Source: Shinisaurus crocodilurus
Taxonomy: Eukaryota > Chordata > Lepidosauria > Squamata > Shinisauridae
DNA length: 64,000 bases
Assembly: GCA_021292165.1 (NCBI GenBank)
Contig: CM037880.1
Span: 30,473,636-30,537,635, forward strand
Reading direction: 5' to 3'
The position numbers and the translations under genes were made by a program. The notes below the pieces were generated by a model, which made no database searches, had not been told where the DNA came from, and saw nothing but the letters and a program-made list of their open reading frames with translations. How positions within the stretch are numbered: the stretch's first letter is position 1; each line of letters opens with the position of its first letter. This document shows, in pieces, positions 25,701 through 37,700 of this stretch.

Positions 25701-28700
25701 GGGTTCCAACAAAACATTAAAAGTCTCATGCGCCTACTTTGATCAACAGGAAGTGGGCAGAAGAGTTGTTTTGTGGCACAGCCTGTCTCTCCCATAGAAC
25801 TGCTTGGCAGGAACAGGCATTTGTCGTCACCAGCAAGTCTTCTCTTGCTGAGGAAGAGCTTTGGCTTGCTGCAGCTTCTTTTTTCTCCCTCTGCTTGGGG
25901 TGGGTGGGAAGGGAGCCTGTGAAATCTGTAGGATAGCAGTCTTTGCTCTGCAACTATTCTAGGAAGGCAACAAGGAAAAAAGGAAACCATACCAAAGAAG
26001 AAGCTTGAATGCCAGCTCCTGTGGTGGCCCAAATCCAGGAGGCAAGTCAGACAGAAATACAGAAGCATGTGCCTGTGGCTCATGCTGACTCAGCTTGTCT
26101 GAGCGTGGAAAGCTAAGCAGGGTCAGGCCTGGTTATTATTTGGATGGGAGACCCCTCCTCTAGTTTCCTGCACTGAGCAGGGGGTTGGACTCGATGGCCT
26201 TGTAGGCCCCTTCCAACTCTATAATCTATGGATCTCCAATTGACAGGATCTCCAGTAGTATATCTTAAAACAGTAGTGGGGAATATGTGGCCTTCCAGAT
26301 GTTGTTGGACTGCAACTTGCATCAGCCCTAGACATGGTGAGGGATGAGCAATTATGTGAGTTACAGTCCAACAACATCTGGAGGACCACAAGTCCCCCAT
26401 CCCTGTCTTAAAGACCTCTGCCTTAGGCCATGGAGAGCTGCTGTCAGAGTAGACAGTGCTTAGATAAATGGTCCTGCACTCTGACCACTATAAGGCAGCT
26501 ACATATGCCTTCATGGCTTCTTCCTCAAAACCCCTCTCTCTTTTTTACATGTCCCTGACCTCACACCTTAGGTAGGGGAATAAAGAATAAAAGTAAAATA
26601 AGTAGATGGGTGTGGAACTCCTCAAAGTCACAAGAATAGACCCAACTTCCATGTAGGAGGTGATGCTATCCCAGATAAAGACTGCTTTCTAGCCCCCAGG
26701 TAGTATATTGGGGTGGGAGTTGCCCCCAATGTGCATCCCTCTACATTCACATTGAATCTCATTTTTGTTGGCTCTTTTTTATGCTCTTCACAGTCCACTT
26801 TGGTTTTTACTACACTGAATAATTTGGTGTTCTTGGCAAACTGCTCAACCTAAAACCAGATTGGTTATGAGTAAGTTAAATAGCACAGATACCAATATAG
26901 ATCCTTGCGGGACCCCACCACTTACTTGCCTCCATTTGGAAGATGGTCTCTTTAGTCCTATTTATAAAACTTTATGCATTAGCCTATTTCACATGTTAAT
27001 GTTAAACCATAATTCACTACCATGGGAACAAGCACTGCCCAACCATAGGCTCGCCCACTTGCCCCCTCCTGCTCTACCACAGCTGTGAGAGGCCAAAGAG
27101 GGGGAGGGGTGTGGTTAGAGGAAGAGAGATCCAAACTTGGGACAACTCTGGTTTGTTTAAACCAGCCTTCCCCAACCTGGTGCCCTCCAGAGGTTTTCAG
27201 CTACAACTCCTACAACCCCTTACCATTGGGTATGGTGGCTGTGCTGATGGAAGATGTAGTCCAAAACACCAGGAGGAATATTGGGGAAGGCTGGCTTAAA
27301 CTATGGCTTGTTCAAGCAAGTCAGTATCAAACTGTGGTTTATGATTCTGGCTTGCTTGAACAAGCTATAGTATAAACCAGGGATAAGAAACCTCCAGCCT
27401 GCAAGAGGGCCATATCCAGCCTGCCAACATCTCCCCCAACAAACAATCTCTTATCTCCGATCAGCAGCTGATTGGAGATAACAAAGTTTCCCCAGCTGAA
27501 AATTGCTTATTGCTACAGAGATCAGATATTTTCTCTGCCTCCTGCCCACTGGTGCCATGGAGGCTTTTAAAAAGCCTAATTGCAGTATGAGGTGCATTGC
27601 TGTGGAGGGGAAGCCTTACCCTCTCCTCTCAAACATGACAACCCTCCCAAAAATCCCCCCCCCACTGCAGTTTTTAAAAAGTCTAATTGCAGTGGGGGGG
27701 GAGGCATTTTCAGGTGGGGGGGCGAGAGACAGACAGACTCACTCACTCACTGTGAATGGGGTCTGGGCAATCATGTCAGAGGCCACATGCCAACAGTGTG
27801 GTGGCCCCATCTACTGCTGGCATGTGGCCTCCAATATGATGGGCTGGAGCCCTTGGGGTTGAAAAAGGTTTCCCACCTCAGTTTTAAACTAGCTAAAGTT
27901 CCCCCAAGTTCAGATGCAACAGGGATCTCTAGTTTAGAAGTAGCTGCTTCTTATCTCCTTCTTGTGGCCACACTAGAGGAGGAGAGGCAGGGCCAGCTCC
28001 AAGTTTTGATGGGCCCTTGGCCAAACAAGTATCAGGAGGCTCCCTTTGGAACCACTCATCTGGCCCAACCCCTCCTCCTCCAACCATTCCCCTCCCACTC
28101 TTTGGCCCCTTTCCCATTTAAACTAAAACTGATCTTGTCCAACATGGCAATTCCCCTATTGTCAAAGAAAAATACAAACTTTTGAACATCACTGTTTGTG
28201 TTTTATAATGTATTGCGGCAAGAAAACAGTAATGTGACCTGTGCACCTTAAAGACCAACACATAATTCTGTCCCCCACCCTCATGACTTCAACATTTCTT
28301 GAAAATTTACAGCTGTATGTGAATGCAACTAAAACACTTTCTGCAGGGGTTCTTCAACAACAGTCAATTAGCTGTAACAGATAAGGATATATACATGCAG
28401 GTAAGTTAAAACTATGGATAGACAGTTTCACAAGACCACTTTCCATTGCAAGATGATGCTTTTATTTTTCTCTGGTAGTATTGTCTGTCTCCAGCCAAAG
28501 AGAAGTGCCAGGAGTTAAGTCTGATTTGAAGCCTGCCATTTGCTTTAGAAGCAGGTACCACACTGAGTCTCCTCAACAGCAACTACCTTGGCCAGCATGC
28601 CCAGCAAAAACAGCTTGCAATACATCAGCAGCGGCAGCCTCCTCTCTCTCCCTCCTTGCGCTCTGCACACTGGCTGCTTTGTTTGGAGGCAGTGCACAGG

Positions 28701-30638
28701 CACAGCTCAGGAGGCCTGCACCCAGAAGCTAGAGTGGTGTTTTTAAAAACAAAAACAAAAACCAGTTAGCCAGAGCTATGGGCAATGAAGTGGAAATTTT
28801 AGAGAAAGTAGCCACCTCTCACCCTCTAGAGTGAAAGATGTGGAGTGAAAGAACGTGGAAAGTGAGATAAGAAGTGTAAGAAGTCAGGATGTCTGTGAAG
28901 TAAGTAAAACAAAACTATCATGCAGTGTTCCCGTGTTGGGAGCATGATGTTCCCATGCTGTCTTTCTGTGAGTGTGTGTGTGACCAGATACCCAAATAAG
29001 GTTAAAGGCTTGCTACTGCATTTCCTGCTTACTAATGCAAAGAAGAAACAGATTCCTTCTTTGCATTAGTAAATGCTCCCACTATAAAACCCCAAGAGTA
29101 GCATCTTTAGGGTGTACTTTCCTTGTATCTGTTACTTGGAAATTACCTCTGATCCGACTAACGATAAAAGTACTTGATTGCTAAAAGGCAGAGTTGTTTT
29201 CCTTTCCAGTGGACCGCCAGACCAGACAAGAGGAGAAAATTCCACAACAGTTTTGGCACTGTGACTCAGAAAATTCCACAACATCCAACAAGCACATTGG
29301 ACAGCAGGACATCACATGTCAGGGGGTAACCCTCTGCATCTGACTAACCGTGCTGATTCCCAATGCCAGCCCTGAGGAAAGAGGGAGCATGAGGCTCACC
29401 AAGGATCATTCCCATAGTACTCAGCTCTGGTTTAGCATTACATGTGAAATTAGTCCAGTTGTTCAAATTAAACCAAGATGTTTAAAATTCCAAAGAATGT
29501 TAATTATTGAGACAATTCTCAGATTTATCCTCAACTTTCTGATTTGTTTAAGAGCCAGTGTGGCGTAGTGGTGAGAGTGTTGGACTGGGACTCGGGAGAT
29601 CTGGGTTCTAGTCCCCGCTCGGCCATGAAACTCACTGGGTGGCTTTGGGCCAGTCACTGCCTCTCAGCCTAACCTACCTCACAGGGCTGTTGTGAGGATC
29701 AAATGGGGGGGGAGGAGGATTATGTAAGCCGCCTTGAGTTCCTTGCAGGAAAAAAGGTGGGGTGTAAATGTAATAAATAAATAAATAAAATATAAATAAA
29801 TAAATAATGCATCATCCTAACATACCTCTCTCCTAGAGTTGATAGAGAAGCAACTCTAGGGATAGGCCTTTCCTTTCCTTGCAGGAGTGAATTCTCCCCT
29901 GCCCTTTCCACTCCAGGCTTAACCTCAATGAAGTTACACTGGTTCCAACTCTAAGTACAAAAGTATTGTCTTTTGCTTTCTTAAAAGACAAAGGGGTAAA
30001 GTCAACAAATTTTACTTGATGTTAGCAAAGGGTTTTTTTCCTTACAAGTTTACTACTAAAATTTCACACAGCTTTTTGTCGCTCTATCATATTTATCTTT
30101 GTAGTACGGAAAAGGGCACTTAAAACCTAGGCTCATGCCCGAACCATGTGTCAAGCAGGTCATTGTTTTTAGTGTTGATTAAGGAGTTACCAATGCCACA
30201 TGTCTTGTTTTGTAGCCATTAACTATATTGCATAAATAAGCTGCAGGGAGCTGTGACTGACCCTCGGTTTCTACAGTGCATAAACACCATCAAAGAATGG
30301 GCATGTTTCTCTCATATTATGGGAAACCTCATAGCTATACATGGTATATGTATATCTGGGGGACAACGAGAAGTGCTATGGATAGCATTTTTTTCCCTTT
30401 TTTTATGTAGGTTTTTTTTCCAGGTGGTGGGGTCTGCAGCAGGGGGATGGCAGGGGCTGCATGTGGCCCACATGTTGCCCACCCCTAGTATAGGCATATA
30501 TACTATGCCTATATACTATATGGCATAGTATATATGTATATACTATATATATATACATATATATAGTATATACTATACTATATACTATATGGGGTGGGTT
30601 AGGATTTTTAAGTTTTGTTCTGTTTTTAATTGTGTTTT

Positions 30639-30677
<39 letters not shown>

Positions 30678-31677
30678 CCCCCTCTTGTATTTTATTGGAT
30701 TGTAAATCGCTCAGAGTGGCCGGATGTCTGGCCAGATGGGCGATTCATAAATATAATAAATAAATAAATAAATAAAATATTCCCTCTAATTTGCATAATA
30801 TATGAAGCAGCACTTATAGTGTTCTAAACATGTCCCAAAATATACACGCGCTTTTATTTTTCCCACCATAGTCTTAGATATTCTTAAGACAATGCACAGG
30901 TGAAAATTGTCTTTTTCTTTTCTTCAGGTATCAGTTTCCATTAGAAAAAGGTTTTGTAAAAACACAAGGACGTTATGCATCTTTATGATCTCTGGATCAT
31001 CCACAACAGCCAAATCCAGAGGTGTATGCATGCAGTAGTGGACTGTCTATACCTGCTTTTGCACACCTATGCAACTAGCCCTACTTACTAAGCAAATGAT
31101 CAGTGCTATCAACTTTTATTTAATAGATTTCTATCTCTCTGAACATATTTAAAAATATCTCTAAGTGGTGTTTTACAGAGCTAAACACCTGTATGGCAGA
31201 TAGAGTGCACACATATGCACAGGAGGAATTTAGATTCAGTTCCTGCTCTGAACACACTATCACTGCTGTCAAAGTTGACAGTGCAGGTGAGGTGCACACT
31301 GTTTCTAATCTAGCACCTGGAATCGCATATGGAGCAATCAATCATGCTCTCATGGAATAATCTGGAGCCAGTGTGGCGTAGTGGTGAGTGTTGGACTGGG
31401 ATTCAGAAGATCCGGGTTCTAGTCCCTGCTCGGCCATGAAACTCACTGGGTGACTTTGGGCCAGTCACTGACTCTCAGCCTAACCTACCTCACAGGGTTG
31501 TTGTGAGGATAAAATGGAGAGAAGGAGGAGAATTATGTAAGCCGCCTTGGGTTCCTTGCAGGAAAAAAGGTGGGGTATAAATATAATAAATAAACAACTG
31601 AATTAGGGTGACTATGTATAAAAACAGCAGTTCAGCTACATGTTAGCAAAATGTGACATGGCGAAGTACATAAGAAC

Positions 31678-31714
<37 letters not shown>

Positions 31715-34700
31715 CAACAATTTTCACATGTGTTTTCCATTATCATAATGCACTTGGAAAGAAGAAATGATGAACAAGGGGAAGATTTAAAAAAAAAAAA
31801 TCTTTAAAGAAAGACTATGAGAAAATGTGAAGTGGAAGCCACCAAACATTGAGCATAACAAAAGAGCTGAAACAAAGCTAAATGGTGAATTATTTGAAGA
31901 ACCACTAGTAATTATGGGGGAGAAAGAGCCTTTGGCTGAAAAAGCTACTCAACCTTGTGCAAGTAACTTGCACTAGATCAGTGGAATTTACTTTTCTTTG
32001 AACAGCTGACTCCCGTATCAAATTCCCTTCCATTTCAAAAGCAGTTTGTCATACAGCATGTTCTGCTGCTTTTCGACCAAAAATCAAATCTAATTCCTCC
32101 CTCACCCCAGTTTATGAAACAGTGTCATAGTTCTTTAAACCTGGCCTGTGTGGGATGTCATTTTCTATTGCCTTATTTTAGCATTCTAATACTTGACATC
32201 TGACAAAGCTAATGTTTATAGGAAAAGCTAAAAAAAAAAAAAAGAATTAGGATAAAAGAGACCTGGTCAGAAGTTAATTTGCTGGTGTGCGGTAAAAGAG
32301 GGTTGCATCTAACAATGTTCAGTAGGGGCTGTACTGTGTTTATCCACATGCTTTATCTCCCTGATCACATCTGCTGGTTCCCAATTTTAAAGTGCATGGG
32401 GGGGATCATAGAAATGAGTATGGTACACCAGTCTACCCAAAACATGGTGCCCTCCAGATGTTGTGGACTTCCAACTCACATCAGCCCTAGCCAGCATGGC
32501 CAGCGGTCAGGAATCCTGGAAGTTGTGGTTTAAAACATTTGGAGAGCACCAAGTTGGAGAAGCCTGTGGTACACCTTGGTTGAATGTTGTATTAGCTCTC
32601 TGTAGATGTTCAATCAAATGTATGGTGGGGAATCATGCTGACTTACTCTGTCCCCCTCCACCCAGGGCTCTGTGATATCTGCATATTGACCATCACATAT
32701 GCATCAGTGCTTATGTACACAAAGATTTCAGTCACTTGACCTCTACACTCTGGTTTTGTGCATTTGGCCCTATACATGTATGACACCAACATGAAGAATT
32801 CACAGGGGGAACCAACATGGTCCTAAACCCCCACCACACATTCATTAAATGTCCAAATAGGACTATTATGTGGAAAGTACTGGGGAAGAAGATAGGGGCT
32901 CTTGCTGATATCACACTGATGCTTTTACTAGCAAGACAGTTGACCAGAGATGCTTGCCTTTAATAAAAAAACAACAACAATAACATAAGCTATGAATACT
33001 ACTATATAAAAAGAAATGTACAAAAACTGAAAATCCAAGAACAAGTTGAGATCCAGCTCTACTCTCAGTTAGCATTAAATATGAATCTTTATTTCCTTAG
33101 CATGGAATTTATCAACAATTCTCTGTGCTGAACATAGTGATAACTGATAAAACAGAAAACATTATAAATACGGTACTTTAGTTACCTTAGGGCGGAATCC
33201 TTAAACAGTCCAGATTTATTTTTTCTGTCTAAACATACATAGGATTGCGCCCTTAGAAACCTTTTTCATCACTATATACTGCTTCAGTCTATGCTGAAAA
33301 GTGTTAGCTAAGCAGGTATTATAAATTTCAGTAACACATTATTACAGGAGAATTTTACTAATTTACTTTTGTAAAATATTTAAAGAAATAAAGCACAAGA
33401 CTTTTACAAAACAAACTACTTTTGTTTTATAAAATGAAATTTGAAATATTTAACATTAATGAATGATAAAGATATATAAAGAAAATAAGTCATAACATAA
33501 TTATACCTTATTATAACGATCATGAGGGACAGACTGCAACACGATAGGTTCCATTGTAGAAACATTTGCAAACTGCACCTCGGGAATGTACAGAGCACAA
33601 ACCACATGAGCCCAACCTATAAAAAGTTAATTGCATTTTATTCTTAATGCTTTTGACAATGCAAATAGAATAATTTCAACTATATCAAAGAACCTTCCAT
33701 AGGATTTGCATGTAATTTCAACTTTAAAAAAAAACAATATACCGGTAAGTACCTAATACATTCCTTAGCCCACCATAGCATGCAGAGACAGGATAGAATT
33801 GCAACACATTTTCACAAAGCTTCAATCCTAACCTGTTAACAACTGATACAAATTAAACAATAAATTTGCAAAAATAAAAACAACCCAAAAGACTGTAATC
33901 TTGTATCCAGTTCTCAATTCCTATTACAATCAGTGTGCTTACATATGAATCAATGGGAGCAGAATCTGCCATGGTGATGAAACATACAGATCATTCAGTT
34001 ATATAATGTCTTTTCTTCATTCAAGTCTTTCTGTATGGAAGAATGGGTTTTTTTTATTATTTTTATTTATTTTTTTGCTTCTTCTCTTATTTCTTGGATG
34101 TAAGCAACACCACAACATTTTAGATTATCCTGTGTGTTATCCCAGATAGTATTTAAGGTCATAAAGCAGCATATTTTCTTTAGCTTTCTTTCATAGTTTT
34201 TCATATTACTTCATAGACAAGCAGGATATTCTTTTGACTGTTTTTTCCTTTCAATTTCCAGAGATTTTTGTACCAGATAAAAGCCTGGTTATTTCAGTTT
34301 CTCTGTGGTTCTCAAGAAAGTCACCAGTTTGTGCTTGCTCAAGGAAACAATTTAACTATGTCTGCTACTGTTTCATTGCATAAATAGCTCAGCTTGAAAA
34401 TTACTACTTTGCTATTCAAGAGCTGTCCATATTCTATCCTGGATTGCTCCATACAGAGAATTCCCAGGCAGTTTGATACACCAATTTCCCAATATGAAAA
34501 GTAGCAGAATAGTGGGAATGTTAAAAACAAATTGCAGTTTTCCCACAAGAAATTAGGTCCCAAATCCTGGCCTCACTGGATATCTGTTCTAACATTCCCT
34601 CAATTAAAAAAAAATTCCAAAGATACACAGAGTAGTTTATCAGAATTATCACCTATCAGACTTCTCCAGTATTCACGCAAGTCACAGATCCATTTACTCC

Positions 34701-37700
34701 CTTCTCCTGTCCACGTCTTTCAGCCATGCTGCACCCCTATTTCTTCTTCTTCTATAAATCCCTCTTCTTCACATTCTCTTCTTCAGCACAACACCAGCCT
34801 CACTTTTTGGTGCTCTCTACCACCAATTCACCAGCCCTTTCTTCCTACTTCTTTAACAGACTCTATTCTCCCCATTCACGTATGTCTCAAAGTCTTCTAG
34901 AAAGGGCTTGTGTCACTTCTGCATCCCAGCACATTTTACAACCTAGAAATGCATTCAATAGGAAATAATGTTTGCAAGCCGAACAACTGGATGTGTTTGA
35001 AGTATGAGCTATTTCAGATCATACAAGAAAGCACATCTTATAGCCATGCATGAAGTAATACAGCACAACGGTCCCCACACGTGTTTCAATCTCACATTTT
35101 ATATGGCAAGGCAAGAGTGAAGCAGAAACGTATTTGTAAGCATGTGGGGACATGAGCTGGAAAACCTTGATTGCCTGCAGCTCTCTGAAACATACACACA
35201 CACACACACACACACACAATATTTAGAAACATCTGTGAAATGGAAATAATGTATGGTGCTTTATGGCATATATACCAAATGCTGGTATATATGTGACAAA
35301 CACCTTTGTGGCAAAGTTTTAATTAGCTCATTTCAGTACCTACAAGTGTCATGCTGCACACACCAAACTCCACAAGAGTCTATGTATTAACACAATGCAA
35401 GGGGCAAAGATAATGCAAGTTCAGGACCAAACCGGATGTGATGTTATATAACATGTTATTGGCTCTTATGCGCCTGTTTTTTGTCTACTAAACAACAGCT
35501 GCAGGTGGCCAGATCTGGAGTGGGGAGAGAGGGGGTTTAACCTTTTGCTCCTGCTGTCATCCCAATGTAGATAGGGCTCACTCAGCAGCTGCCATTTGTA
35601 TTTACTTCCTGCCTTGTATTTACTTCCCACGGAACATGCTACATTGCATTCAATTACAGTCAACTACCGGTAAATAGTTTACAGAGGATAAGGCAAGGGG
35701 GTTAATGCAGCAGTTTCACAGAAACATGAATATAAATGCAATTACCGTATTTTTCGCTCCATAAGACACACTTTACCCCCCAAAAAAACTAGGTGGAAAT
35801 GTCTGTGCGTCCTATGGAGTGAATATAGTTAAAAAAAAAAAAAATCCCCCTCTGCTGGTCCGGAAGAGCGGAGGACTCCTGGGTGGGGCGGGGGAAGCCC
35901 CCGCCTCTCAGCTGATTTTTTTTTTTTTTTTAATTTTTTGTACCATACAGTAAGTGCGTCTTATGGTCCGGTGCGTCTTATGGCGCGAAAAATACAGTAG
36001 TTTTCTTGCCTACTAAAGATACCTTCTGGTAGGCTTTTCCTTCCGACAATAAAGACATCAACCACACACACTTTCTCAGGTGAGAAAACCAAGAGTTAGT
36101 CCAAAGCTCTTGCTTTTAAGCCCAAGTGATCCTGCCCCACTGAGTATGCCCATGAAAACCTGGTCTCTTCTTCAAATTTTCCAACACCCAAACCTTCACT
36201 CACTTCCCAGCCATTCCCAGATCCAGCACAAGCTTCTTTCCCTTACATTCAAACCCTTCATTTTATTTATTTATTTATTACATTTATACCCCACCTTTTT
36301 TCCTGCAAGGAACCCAAGGCAGCTTACATAATCCTCCTCCTCCTCTCCATTTGATCCTCACAACAACCCTGTGAGGTAGGTTAGGCTGAGAGTCAATGAC
36401 TGGCCCAAAGTCACCCAGTGAGTTTCATGGCCGAGCGGGGACTAGAACCCGGATCTCCCGAGTCCCAGTCCAACACTCTCACCACTACGCCACACTGGCT
36501 CTCCATAGCTTTGCCCCCCTTAGATAGCCCAATATATTCTTGACCATGACCTCTGATTCTACAGCTCCACTACCCTCAACTGTCCAAAGTTCTCCTGTTC
36601 CCCGAAATGATTGTCCTTTCTTCATTGCTGCCCCTTATGGTTAGAACTCCGTTGGAGAACACTGCCTCTCTCCCACATCAAACCATACCTTCTCATGAAG
36701 CTTCTAGCACAACCCCTAAGAATACAATAATCCTATGCATCTTTATTCAGAAGCAAGTTCCACTGTGTTCAGTGGGGCTTACTCCCAGGGACGTGTTGAT
36801 AAGATTACAGAGTTCCCATACGCCTAATTTAACTAAGTGACTACACGGAACTGAAAAAATGAAAGGCATGTTCTACTCCTACATCCATCTCCTCTCCTGG
36901 CACTCTTATCTCCCCAGGTCAACTTTCAGATTGTAAGCTCCTCAAGCACAGGCTGTCATCTCATACTTCATAAAGCACCATGCACATTGATACTATATAA
37001 ATAATAATATTCTCTACACCCAAAAGACAGACTGCAGCCTCTGCAGGGCAAAACCAAGACACAGACAATAAAAAGTTGCCTTTTGAGATTTAGACTCCTG
37101 TTGGGAGAAATCATGGACTCTGATGAGACTCCAACCAAAAGTGTAGAAACATCCAAAGACTCTTAATATATTTTTTTTAATTAATTAGATATTTTGGTAC
37201 TAACCAGAGCTTACACACACAAACACACCCCTGCAGTTCTACTCCTTCTTTCCACCTTTCTGCTGGGTCAGGCAACCCCATTAGGGCTACCATGCGGGAA
37301 AGCGGCACAAAGTCACCTTCTAGAAGTCAGAAAGTTGCAACAGGAACACCTGGTCAGCTGGAAGGATGTGGGTTACCCACCATAGGTGACCAAAACAAGT
37401 GCTTAATTACAAGCCTGTGTATTTTCAATGGCCCCAATCCAATATTAAGTATGTGAAAGTCCCAGTGGAAGTAAGTTATTTAAGTTAGGGCTATCTTGTT
37501 CAAATGGGACTTAGACATGACTTAATTAAGTTAGACTGGGGCTGATATATGCAACCACCATATAGTTGGAAATTACAGTTTTTACAACACACACAATAGT
37601 ATTGTAACACTCAAAATACAAACTTCAAAGAAAACATTCCATCTATTTACCTCAAGAGTCTGAAAGACAGGAAACACTTCCTATTATCAACACTCCATAA

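Larger units (their letters stand above)
10073..33506 (-). other. MLLT10 intron 4
   Basis: 23,434 bp, the largest intron here. Listed repeats cover much of 11.6-32.6 kb. Stretches where I recognise nothing: 10080-11290, 12690-13690, 14410-14870, 21470-22340, 24190-26060, 27890-29020, 29080-29550, 29810-30480, 31720-32430 and 32570-33180. No exon of MLLT10 or another gene was found in it. Confidence 0.85.

Noticed and set aside
25580..26083. 167-codon minus-strand ORF
   Set aside because: No recognisable domain, no splice or promoter context, and an overlapping opposite-strand frame; most likely chance.
26068..26230. Functional 5S rRNA gene
   Set aside because: The 5S-like part is diverged and lacks the 3' end of 5S; it is fused to a CR1-like tail and occurs twice, so it is a SINE.
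27580..28185. 201-codon plus-strand ORF
   Set aside because: It crosses the boundary of a hAT-type element at 27881 and has low-complexity composition; no protein family was recognised.
29551..29625. tRNA gene
   Set aside because: The A and B boxes are present but the sequence continues into a SINE body and tail, with several other copies in the window; the cloverleaf is not maintained.
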